Below, in pieces: positions 45,158 through 52,596 of a stretch of 64,000 nt of DNA. The notes under the pieces were generated by a model. That model was not told where the DNA came from. It was given only the letters and a program-made list of their open reading frames with translations, and searched no databases. Location of the stretch: the NCBI RefSeq assembly GCF_907177275.1, contig NZ_CAJSLV010000043.1, positions 124,001 to 188,000 on the forward strand, in the 5' to 3' direction. The position numbers and the translations under genes were made by a program. How positions within the stretch are numbered: the stretch's first letter is position 1; the number at the start of each line of letters is the position of its first letter. The DNA comes from Actinacidiphila cocklensis (GTDB lineage: Bacteria > Actinomycetota > Actinomycetes > Streptomycetales > Streptomycetaceae).

Positions 45158-45336
45158 GCGGCCCGCCGGAGACTCGCCGGGCGCGGGCACCGCAGGGTCG
45201 CGCCCCGCCCGCCCCGCGCCACCTCCCCTCCGGAGGCCACGGATACCCCTTCGCCGAAACCCGACCGCACGGCATAGGGTCGGGCCTCCGCGCGGATCCC
45301 GCGCCGGCTGAGAACCGCGAGAGAACGGAATGACCC

Positions 45337-45549
45337 GTGGCGATGGGTGCGAGCGGCCTGCCCGGCCGGGAGTGGATGGTCAGGGACGCAAACGGCCGCA
45401 AATACTCCTTCGACTCGGAGGACGAAGCCTTCGCCGAACTCGCCGGCTACGGAGCGGGCGCGACGGTCTGGACGCGCGAGGTCTACCGCATCATGCTCTT
45501 CACGCGCTCAGCCGAAGGCTGGCACCAGGTGGAGCAGCCCAACGCCTGA
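45337..45549 (+). CDS. small hypothetical protein (70 aa)
   Basis: Short protein with the pattern WMVRDANGRKYSFDSEDEAF, then ELAGYGAGATVWTREVYRIM and EGWHQVE, a beta-rich fold of unknown function. A GTG start (45337) or ATG two codons later is possible; GGA lies just upstream. It is monocistronic. Codon use supports it. No relation to neighbours is evident. Confidence 0.55.
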   Translation: MAMGASGLPGREWMVRDANGRKYSFDSEDEAFAELAGYGAGATVWTREVYRIMLFTRSAEGWHQVEQPNA

Positions 45550-45931
45550 AAGTCCGGCCACGCCCACAACGCCGCCCGCTGTCATGGGCAACCGCATCCG
45601 ACAGCGGTGGCACGCGTTGCGGATGCGCGTGCCGCGCCAGGCATTGCTCCTGCAGTCCGCAGACCTTCGGTCACCACGGCGTAATACTCAGGGCGGTGGT
45701 ACAAGCCGTGAGGAACACCGCAGCGGCCGCTTCGCCCGCCGGACGGCTGCAGGAATCCAGGCGTCCGTCAGCCGCGTTCGCATACTCATCGAGTCGAGGA
45801 GACCTCGGGTTGGCCACCTCCCCGCAGGATCGGCCGCGGTTTGCTTGCGGTGCCCGCGGAGACCTGGGGCGTGTGGGAGGCCTGTCCCGCGTGAAAACTC
45901 GGGTTGAGCGCTAATCCCACGAGGCTGAGGG
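45550..45931. other. gene-free stretch
   Basis: I see no supported gene, repeat or hairpin. An Arg-rich open frame on the plus strand beginning at 45585 lacks a ribosome binding site and protein-like composition. Confidence 0.35.
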
Positions 45932-46342
45932 TCATACCGTGTCCGGGTCGGCGCCGACGGCACCGGCCGAGCGAAGCGAACGCCCGAGGTCTCCGGTGAG
46001 GATGCGGGGGTGGCGCCGCCACCACCACAGGTCAGGGCCGGGCAGCCTGTGGAACTGATCGAGTGCCTGGCCGCCGTCGTCGATGGTCGCGACCTTGTAC
46101 CGGGCGTCCAAGGCTTTGATCCGCGGGGTCCAGAGCTGGACGACGTGTTCGTCCAGCAGGAGCCACGCCTCGTGCAGCCAGTTTCGGCAGTAGAGGTCGT
46201 TGGTGTACTCGTAGATGTCGTCGCCGTAGCCGCGCTCGATGGAGCTCACCAGGGCAGCCCACGCGTTCACCCTTTCAGTGACCGTGAACGTCCTCCAGCC
46301 GCGCTGGTGCAACAGCTCTCCCACCTCGGTTTCAGTAGCCAC
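45932..46342 (-). CDS. conserved hypothetical protein (136 aa)
   Basis: Protein rich in Trp and Tyr with segments VTERVNAWAALVSSIERGYG, DDIYEYTNDLYCRNWLHEAW and LWTPRIKALDARYKVATIDD, then WWWRRHPRILTGDLG. The composition, regular helices and high-GC wobble indicate a real gene. I recall similar actinobacterial proteins but no function; the size and isolated position fit an orphan immunity-type gene. There is a short AT-containing leader, with no clear ribosome binding site in front of the ATG. Confidence 0.65.
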   Translation of the reverse strand: MATETEVGELLHQRGWRTFTVTERVNAWAALVSSIERGYGDDIYEYTNDLYCRNWLHEAWLLLDEHVVQLWTPRIKALDARYKVATIDDGGQALDQFHRLPGPDLWWWRRHPRILTGDLGRSLRSAGAVGADPDTV

Positions 46343-46744
46343 GGGCGTGAGGCTCTCATGCCGAATCCGTCCGGGCGACCGAGATGTGTCCCGTCAGAGG
46401 CTGGCGGCCCCGCACCATGATCACGATGAGACGATCTCGCCGTGGCTGGTGTGATCACGGCGTCGGAGCCGTCCTAATTCCTTGGTAACGGGCCGTGGGA
46501 GCCGGGGGTTGCCACCAGTCCGTTCGAGCGCTGGGGCCGATGCCCTTCTCTCATCCCTGCTCTCCACAGTGCAGGTGGTGGCAGCCTCGCGGGCACCGAC
46601 CGTACGCCTGGAGCCGTCTGGGCACTCGATCCCTTTATCCAGAGCGGCGGCGCTCGGTGTCTTCGAGGTCGCCGCCACCGTCAACACTGTCCGCTTGATC
46701 ACTCGTTGGTGTTGGTGGTGCGAGCCCGCCGCACGGTGACCTCC
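46343..46744. other. gene-free stretch left of the IS110 element
   Basis: No convincing gene on either strand. Open frames here are Ser/Arg/Ala-rich without binding sites. The left boundary of the IS110 element should lie in or near the right part of this stretch. Confidence 0.3.
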
Positions 46745-46921
46745 TGATACTCCAGAGCCGTCAGAGCTCCCGAGGAGACCGGGGCCCGTGGGGTGCGCTG
46801 GTGCCACGAACGGCTAGTGAGGTGGCGGACCGACCGGATGGACGAGTCCTGGAATTAGGTCGCTGCGTGGCCCGCATGCGCTCGCAACCTGGGCAAACAC
46901 CGCACCTCTGGGGAGGAGAAG
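46745..46921 (+). ncRNA. candidate bridge-RNA region of the IS110 element
   Basis: IS110-group elements carry a structured non-coding RNA (bridge RNA) between the left end and the recombinase gene, which pairs with donor and target DNA. This 177-base, gene-free leader directly upstream of the recombinase start is in the right place and of the right length. It contains short complementary segments, but I could not fold it reliably or locate the guide loops. It is a placement by family knowledge only. Confidence 0.3.
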
Positions 46922-48161
46922 TTGATCTACTGCGGCATCGACTGGGCCGAGAGGACACACGACGTTGCCTTGGTCGATGACACCGGCCAGCTACTTGCGA
47001 AGCGACACATCACCGACGACGCGGCCGGCTACAGGAACCTGATGGACCTGCTCGCCGAGTACGGCGACACCGAGGAGACCCCGATCCCGGTCGCGATCGA
47101 GACCTCCCGCGGTCTGCTGGTCGCGGTGCTGCGGGCAGGCAAGCGGAAGGTGTTCGCGATCAACCCGATGGCTGCCGCCCGCTACCGCGACCGGCACGCA
47201 GTCTCCCGCAAGAAGTCCGACCCCGGCGATGCCCTGGTCCTGGCGAACATCCTGCGCACGGATATGCATGCCCACCGGCCGCTGCCGAACGACAGCGACC
47301 TGGCCCGCGCCATTGCCGTACTGGCCCGCGCTCAGCAGGACGCGGTCTGGAACCGGCAGCAGGTCGCCAACCAGCTCCGCTCCCTGCTGCGCGAGTACTA
47401 CCCCGCCGCTCTGGATGCCTTCGCAAAGTGGGACAACGGCTTGTGCCGACCGGAGGCCCGCGAGCTGATGAAGCTCGCGCCGACACCGGCCAAGGCCGCG
47501 AGCCTGACTCGCACCCAGATCACGGCGGCTCTCAAGCGTGCGGGCCGCAAGCGCGGCATCGAGTCGGACGTCGAGCGGCTGCGCGAGGCATTCCGCACCG
47601 ACTGTGCCCGTCAGCCCGAGCTTGTCGAGGATGCGCTCGGCAAGCAGACGCTCGCCCTACTCGGACAGCTCACGGCCGCCTGCACCGCCGCCGACCTCGC
47701 CCAGGGCTGTCGAGGAGGCGTTCCCGCAACACCCAGACTCCGAAATTATCCTCAGCTTCCCCGGCCTCGGTATCCAGCTTGCCGCGCGGGTGCTGGCCGA
47801 AATCGGAGACGACCGCACCCGCTTCGCGGACGCCCGCGGCCTGAAGGCCTACGCGGGCGCCTCACCCGTCACCCGGGCCTCCGGCAAGAAGTCCAGCGTC
47901 ACCAGACGATGGGTGAAGAACGACCGGCTCAACCACGCCGGCTACCTCTGGGCGTTCTCAGCAATCACTGCCTCGCCCGGTGCCAAAGCCCACTACCGGC
48001 GGCGACGTGACGACCACGGAGACTGGCACGCCGCTGGCCAGCGCAATCTGTTCAACCGGATGCTAGGCCAGCTCCACCACTGCCTCAAGAACCGCCGCCT
48101 GTTCGATGAGCACACCGCGTTCCGGCGCCGCAGGCCCCAGCACTGGCGGTGGCGTAAGTGA
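46922..48161 (+). mobile_element. IS110-family insertion sequence, recombinase frameshifted
   Basis: The TTG at 46922 (GGGGAGGAG just upstream) opens a DEDD recombinase: YCGIDWAERTHDVALVDDTG (first catalytic Asp), PVAIETSRGLLVAVL and KKSDPGDALVLANIL. Near 47705 the frame is lost and the protein continues in the next frame as AVEEAFPQHPDSEIILSFPG, then LKAYAGASPVTRASGKKSSV (with the catalytic Ser region) and LNHAGYLWAFSAI, to the stop at 48161. The shift falls between the RuvC-like and Tnp domains. No slippery heptamer is visible, so it is more likely an inactivating indel than programmed. It is otherwise the most complete mobile element in the window. Confidence 0.85.
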
Positions 48162-48218
48162 TCCCGCTCACGACTCACCGCCCCCAGAGGTCGCTCCGCA
48201 GCGTGCTTGAATCACCGG

Positions 48219-48986
48219 ATGATCGACTGGTCCACACTCCACGACGCCTACGGCCCGGCACACGCGATACCCGGGTTGCTGGACCGAGCCATCGGTCGTG
48301 ACCAGGAGGCCATCGACTGGCTTTGGGGGCGCTTATGCCACCAGGGGACGATCACCCCGGCGAGCATCGCCGCACTGCCGAAGCTCGCGGACATCGCGAA
48401 GACCGAGGACGCCGGGGACTGGGCCCTCGATCTGGCCGGAGCCATAGCGGGTGGCCTCCTTCAACCTCACGGCGCCGACGAAGAAGTCGCCCGCTGTGCG
48501 GCGACCTTGGCCGAGCTTCGCGCCATGGCCGCCGCCCGGCTGCGGTCTGGCCTGGACGGGAAGGTCTACCTGAGCCGGCTGCGGGCCATGCTCGCGTTCG
48601 ACGGCCAGACCTTGTGGTTCGAGGCCCTGGACGACTTCACCGATTCCTTCGTCACTGTCGCGTGTCCGCACTGCGACGCACCGGTGACGATCGCGGTTGG
48701 CGACTACGGCTGCTACTCCTCGATCCGAGACTGGAATCTGGGGGATGTCCACCAGGTCCCCCTCCGGCCAGCCGTCCCGCACGAGCTGACCGGCACCGGG
48801 AGGATGTTGCACGAGCCGGCCGTACGGGATGGCCAGCAACGGCTCGCCTGGGGCCTGACGCACCTGTTCGGCCAGGCGGAATGCCCAAGATGCGGGAGTG
48901 TCTTCGGCATCGCAGACGAGTACGCGGCCGCCAATGCACCCGCCCCATGGGACTTCGCCCGAGGCCACACCAAGGACGCTCTCTGA
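48219..48986 (+). CDS. conserved hypothetical protein with two CxxC pairs (255 aa)
   Basis: The N-terminal half is helical and HEAT-like (AIPGLLDRAIGRDQEAIDWL; ASIAALPKLADIAKTEDAGD). The middle holds CPHC and the C-terminus CPRCGSVFGIADEY, two CxxC pairs that could bind one zinc. ATG 48219 is chosen; a TTG 12 bases earlier is in frame. Proteins of this layout occur as orphan genes in Streptomyces and resemble immunity proteins in their HEAT-like N-terminus, but there is no toxin beside it. It begins 58 bases after the IS110 recombinase. Confidence 0.75.
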   Translation: MIDWSTLHDAYGPAHAIPGLLDRAIGRDQEAIDWLWGRLCHQGTITPASIAALPKLADIAKTEDAGDWALDLAGAIAGGLLQPHGADEEVARCAATLAELRAMAAARLRSGLDGKVYLSRLRAMLAFDGQTLWFEALDDFTDSFVTVACPHCDAPVTIAVGDYGCYSSIRDWNLGDVHQVPLRPAVPHELTGTGRMLHEPAVRDGQQRLAWGLTHLFGQAECPRCGSVFGIADEYAAANAPAPWDFARGHTKDAL

Positions 48987-49057
48987 TGACCACCGGCAGG
49001 GCCCTCGAAATCGAACAGTGAGCTGGTGCCCACTGTCCCGCTTGACGGCTTGGCGCC

Positions 49058-49512
49058 GTGAGGTGTCTGGATAGACCTGTTCAGCGGGCTGAGCCCGAGG
49101 CAGTTCGGGAAGCTGGTGACCGTTCTGAGGCGCCAGGGGGCGGACGCTGTCCGCAAGGGCCGGCCGTGGAGCCTTCCGCTGGAGGACCGAGCCCTGCTGG
49201 TCGCGGCCTACTGGCGCACGAACCTGACCATGCGGCAACTCGCCCGGCTGTTCGGGGTGTCCAAGTCGGCGGCGGACCGCATCATCGACCACCTCGGGCC
49301 GATGCTCGCGCTCCAGCCCTGCAAGCGGTTCGCCAAGGACACTGTGCTCATCGTGGACGCCACTCTGGTCCCCACCCGGGACCACACGATCGCCGAGCGG
49401 TCGAAGAACTACCGGTACTCCACCAACCACCAGGTCGTCATCGACGCCGGCACCCGCCTGGTCGTCGTGGTCGGCCGGCCGCTCGCCGGGAACCGTAACC
49501 CGGATAGGTCAG
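49058..49512 (+). pseudogene. truncated IS5-family (DDE_Tnp_4) transposase
   Basis: Codons read DLFSGLSPRQFGKLVTVLRR, NLTMRQLARLFGVSKSAADR (helix-turn-helix) and DTVLIVDATLVPTRDHTIAE (first catalytic Asp). The sequence is cut after RPLAGNRN, before the second Asp and the Glu. The N-terminus also lacks a start, with a stop codon just before VWIDLF. It ends less than 100 bases from the toxin-immunity cassettes, so it may mark the edge of that locus. Confidence 0.8.
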
Positions 49513-49597
49513 CGGGCCTCACAGCGGCCAACCGCGCATGCGGGGCGTGCGCGGCCGTGCGACGGTGCCCAGGGAGGACGCGCGGCCTCTCTACGGG

Positions 49598-50269
49598 TCA
49601 GCTAGCACCGGCCGCTCCCCCGGCCGCCGTGAGCGCGGTGGCGAGGTGGGACAGCCAGGCGGCGGGGGTGTAGGGGGGCGGGGGCTGGACCTCCAGGCCC
49701 AGGGTGGCCGCGGCGAGGGCGAGGTCGGCGTCGTCCGGGACGAGGGCCAGGAGTTCGTGGAGTTCGCCCGTGAGGCGGGCGACCAGGGCGGAGGCGGTGC
49801 CGGACAGGTAGTCGGCGAGGGCCGCGTCGTGGTCGTCGAACTCGTCCGGCATGTCCTGCGAGAACCAGCCGCCGAGCAGTTGGGCCAGCTCGGGGAAGCG
49901 GGCATGCCACTCCCAGTGGGTCTGCGGCACATCGGGCGGCGGCACCACGCCCTCGGTGACGCTGCGCGCGATGTGGCCGGCGAGCCTCAGCAGCCACTCC
50001 TGGACGCCCGGGCCCGGCACACCGGTGTCCGGCACCGGGTAGAACTCGCCCAGTTCGTGCCGCAACCGCCCGGGCGGATTGCGCGCGTACTCCCTGAGCT
50101 GGCGCTCCGCCGTGGCCAGCGCCCAGGGCCGGGTGTGCCAGGTGTGCCGCAGATACGCCCGGAGCGCGGCCCCGGGCGTGTCGTCGGTGTCATCGGCGGG
50201 CTGCCCCAGCTACGCGCGCATCACCTGGTCCAACTCACCGTAGCTGCGGTCGTGTTGCAGCGGCTCCAT
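49598..50269 (-). pseudogene. CdiI-like immunity gene with an internal amber codon
   Basis: ATG 50269 has GGAGGG about nine bases upstream. The frame reads GELDQVMRA, then TAG at 50212-50210, and continues without interruption as LGQPADDTDDTPGAALRAYL, PWALATAERQLREYARNPP and the CdiI-type core RFPELAQLLGGWFSQDMPDE, to a TGA at 49598. A Tyr codon (TAC) would fit at the TAG. The core resembles contact-dependent-inhibition immunity proteins. The gene starts inside the end of the RNase A-like toxin frame, the usual toxin-then-immunity order. Unless the stop is read through or is a sequencing error, translation could restart at TTG 50065 and give only the C-terminal 155 residues. Confidence 0.75.
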
Positions 50270-50610
50270 GAGCAGCGGCCCTCCTCGGGTGCGGGCGGGG
50301 ACGTGGACGGTAAGAGGTACACGGGGAAGGTCGCGTGCACGACGCACCCGTGCTCGCTCGCCGCCTCCCGCCGCAGCACGACCCGCGCCGCCCGCACGTC
50401 CACCGGCCCGCGCCCGGCGTACATCATCGCGTCGATCAGCACCCGCCCCACCGCCTCCTCCCGCGACGGCCACGCGGCCTCCAGCGTCAACCGCTGCCGC
50501 GTCCCCTGCGCGAGCCACCGGTGGATGGCCTGCTCGTTCCCGGTGATGACCTGCTGCGTGCACCACTGTGCCGTCTCCCGGTCGGGATAGCTGGAGCTAC
50601 GGGTACGCAT
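50221..50610 (-). CDS. orphan RNase A-like CdiA-CT toxin fragment
   Basis: 129 residues. SSSYPDRETAQWCTQQVITG, then AIHRWLAQGTRQRLTLEAAW, VDVRAARVVLRREAAS and VVHATFPVYLL follow the conserved pattern of bacterial RNase A-like toxin domains found at the C-terminus of CdiA and other polymorphic toxins (Ala-x-Trp-Leu, V-V-L-R, T-x-F-P). The N-terminal piece of that domain, with the conserved His-Val-Gly, and any secretion or trafficking region are missing, so this is a displaced tail rather than a working effector. The frame is continuous, past a TGA, with the 231-aa gene upstream. Followed by an overlapping CdiI-like gene. Confidence 0.65.
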   Translation of the reverse strand: MRTRSSSYPDRETAQWCTQQVITGNEQAIHRWLAQGTRQRLTLEAAWPSREEAVGRVLIDAMMYAGRGPVDVRAARVVLRREAASEHGCVVHATFPVYLLPSTSPPAPEEGRCSWSRCNTTAATVSWTR

Positions 50611-50646
50611 TGTCTGCCGCCTGTCGGTTCCGGGTCCTCGGGGGGG

Positions 50647-51342
50647 TCAGCGGGAGGTGTGCACCCACCTCGGCGGGTGATGGGCGCGCATGTGCTCGCC
50701 GAAGACGTCGATGATCAGCGGCAGCCACTCCAGCCACGGCAGGCCGGGCGTCCCGACGGCGTGCTCCACCTCGAAGAAGCGCTCCAGCGCCTCCTCGGTC
50801 TGGAAGACGGCCAGCGCTTCCTGGCACTCGGCAGCCATGTGCGGCAGCCACCACAGGCACAGGGGGTGGTAGCTGGCGACGGCCAACTGCAGGCCCTCGC
50901 GCGGGGAGAGCGAGTCGTCCTCCAGCGCCAGGCCGTCCTGGCCGTAGTAGACGACCAGCATGTCCAGCAACTGCGGTACACGGAAGGCGAGCTCCACGCT
51001 GGTCGGCGTGGCGTGGGCCACCCTGGCGGAAGAACCCACGTTCCACGTGGCGACGTACTCGGCGATCTCCCGCAACACCTCGGGCGTTCCCGTGATGCCC
51101 TTCAGGGGGGCGTCCTGGCCCGACTCCATCAGGTCGGCCGCCGCGTACAGCTCCGCTGCGACCTCGTGCAGTGCCCGGCCACCGCGTTCCCACAGGTCCC
51201 ACAGCGCCCGGATCATCGGCTCCACCAGGGCCTTGCGCGCCGCGATGTCCGTGGGCTCGACCCCCGGTCGCAGATCGACTCCCTCCAGCAGGATCCGGGC
51301 ACCCGAAAGGCGCTGGTAGTCGTAGTGCTCCTGGTCGATCAT
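50647..51342 (-). CDS. putative immunity protein (231 aa)
   Basis: 231-residue protein of unrecognised family: IDQEHYDYQRLSGARILLEG, then MIRALWDLWERGGRALHEVA, VELAFRVPQLLDMLVVYYG and ERFFEVEHAVGTPGLPWLEW. It is helical, acidic and without signal or membrane segments, so cytoplasmic. AGAGGA lies four bases before the ATG. Immediately upstream (22 bases) ends an orphan reading frame that looks like the tail of a toxin (VNTSYPA, stop), the normal position of a cognate immunity gene. Assignment as immunity is from context only. Confidence 0.65.
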   Translation of the reverse strand: MIDQEHYDYQRLSGARILLEGVDLRPGVEPTDIAARKALVEPMIRALWDLWERGGRALHEVAAELYAAADLMESGQDAPLKGITGTPEVLREIAEYVATWNVGSSARVAHATPTSVELAFRVPQLLDMLVVYYGQDGLALEDDSLSPREGLQLAVASYHPLCLWWLPHMAAECQEALAVFQTEEALERFFEVEHAVGTPGLPWLEWLPLIIDVFGEHMRAHHPPRWVHTSR

Positions 51343-51364
51343 GCGGTCCTCTTCGGGCTGCGCG

Positions 51365-51490
51365 TCATGCGGGATAGGACGTGTTGACGACGAACGGCGG
51401 TTTCATACCGGGCGCGTACTTCAGCGCGAACTTGACACCGTGCATCTCGGTGACATGCGGGTCTTGGCGACGTGCCTGTCGATGGCGTGC
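51365..51490 (-). pseudogene. orphan toxin-tail fragment
   Basis: The last 35 or so codons before TGA 51365 read HVTEMHGVKFALKYAPGMKP and PFVVNTSYPA, a strand-rich ending like those of nuclease-type polymorphic toxins. Upstream the frame runs straight into the 27-nt dispersed repeat at 51491-51517, so the toxin was cut there by a mobile element or recombination. It precedes the 231-aa gene by 22 bases. The toxin type cannot be determined. From 51518 to 51788 there is no recognised gene. Confidence 0.45.
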
Positions 51491-51517
51491 GACCCTGTCC
51501 CTGCCGAGAACCTCATC
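51491..51517. repeat. 27-nt exact repeat, copy 2
   Basis: Identical to 15457-15483, 36 kb away. Here it forms the breakpoint of the orphan toxin-tail frame. Confidence 0.6.
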
Positions 51518-51788
51518 CGTGCACCTCAGCACCACTAGGACCTCATCCCGGGTGAGCACCGAATACGGATCCGCTTGAACGCGCTCAACGGAAGGTCAGG
51601 CACGGCATGAACACGTTCAAACAACCCTGTCCTTTACAACCGGCACAGATCGCCGAAACGCCTACTGCCCTGTGCAGATGGAACTTTCGGCACGCACGGG
51701 GCCGCCGGCGCCGTGACCGCCCCGCTCGGCCACCCCGGCGCCCCGAACCGTCCGGCCTGCACGTCCCGCGGCGGCGCCGGCGGACGTG

Positions 51789-52013
51789 CTACCCCGGCGG
51801 CGGCCGGTAGTTCGGGTTCGCCTCGTACTCGCCGGAGAGGGCGCCGCGGCGGTCGACCTTCCACGCGCCGATGACCGCCTCGGGCGGTACGTCGCCGTAG
51901 GGGTCGGCCACCATGTCGCCGTCGATCTCGAAGACCCAGCCGCCAGGGTTTCTGCGTGCCTCGTCGGCCAGTTCGGGCGGCGGCACGCGCCGTTGGGTCC
52001 CGGACCCCTCCAT
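51789..52013 (-). CDS. small accessory protein of polymorphic-toxin loci (74 aa)
   Basis: 74 residues: RRVPPPELADEARRNPGGWV, EIDGDMVADPYGDVPPEAVI and GAWKVDRRGALSGEYEANPN. Small proteins with the DPxGxVPPEAI-GAWKVD pattern are, to my knowledge, common beside secreted polymorphic toxins in actinobacteria. They lack signal and membrane segments. GGAAGG is about eight bases before the ATG. It lies downstream of the RHS immunity gene on the same strand. The role is unknown; accessory or secondary immunity function is a guess from position. Confidence 0.7.
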   Translation of the reverse strand: MEGSGTQRRVPPPELADEARRNPGGWVFEIDGDMVADPYGDVPPEAVIGAWKVDRRGALSGEYEANPNYRPPPG

Positions 52014-52128
52014 GAAACGCCCCTTCCTGTCACCGCTCCGCGCGAGCAGCCATTATGCCGGGATCACGCCCCGGCCCCCCACCGCCTCACCCCACTCCCC
52101 CAGCACCCGCACACCGGGCTGCCGCCCC

Positions 52129-52596
52129 CTACCGGTAGCGGACGCGGAACCACGCCTCGCGCAGCAGCCCGGCGACGGGTTCCAGCAGGTTCCGCCGCGG
52201 TGGCGCGGACAGCCAGCGCTCGAAGAAGGCTTCCTGGTCGGCGACACTCGCGACCTCGTCCGGCTCCGCGGGGGCGAAGATCCACACGGGCTTCCTCGGG
52301 GTGCGGCGCGGCTCCAGCAGGTACACGTACCTGCCCCGCGTGGTGTCGGCCAGCATTCCCGAGCTGCCGGCATTCAGCCGGGCGCCGGCGCACAGCGGCA
52401 GGAACCCGTCGCCGTCCAGGGCGACCCGGACGGCGCGAAGCGCGTCGAACCAGTCGTCGCCCTCGCCGCTCCAGGTGCCGCCCGCGGGGGCGGTGGCCGT
52501 GAGAGTGCAGACGTCAGCGGTCTCGCTGCCGGTGAACTCCCACGCGTCCACCTCTCCCGCGGGCCCCAGGACCGGGACCTCGAAGGGGCCCGTCAC
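52129..52596 (-). CDS. putative immunity protein for the RHS ADP-ribosyltransferase toxin
   Basis: 155 residues from a GTG at 52596 whose GTGA overlaps the RHS stop codon, giving strict translational coupling to the toxin. The segments are FEVPVLGPAGEVDAWEFTGS, then CTLTATAPAGG, WFDALRAVRVALDGDGFLPL and VYLLEPRRTPRKPVWIFAPA. It has mixed alpha/beta composition, no signal peptide and an acidic N-terminal half. I do not recognise the family. Position, coupling and cytoplasmic nature strongly suggest that it protects against the toxin domain encoded immediately upstream. Confidence 0.75.
   Translation of the reverse strand: MTGPFEVPVLGPAGEVDAWEFTGSETADVCTLTATAPAGGTWSGEGDDWFDALRAVRVALDGDGFLPLCAGARLNAGSSGMLADTTRGRYVYLLEPRRTPRKPVWIFAPAEPDEVASVADQEAFFERWLSAPPRRNLLEPVAGLLREAWFRVRYR

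Noticed and set aside
45585..45907. Plus-strand Arg-rich open frame after the 70-aa gene
   Set aside because: Composition is typical of an untranslated GC-rich frame and there is no Shine-Dalgarno sequence.
46905..48190. Nine-base inverted match (CCTCTGGGG/CCCCAGAGG) around the IS110 gene as terminal repeats
   Set aside because: IS110 elements generally lack such inverted ends, and the left copy overlaps the ribosome binding site region; chance is likely.
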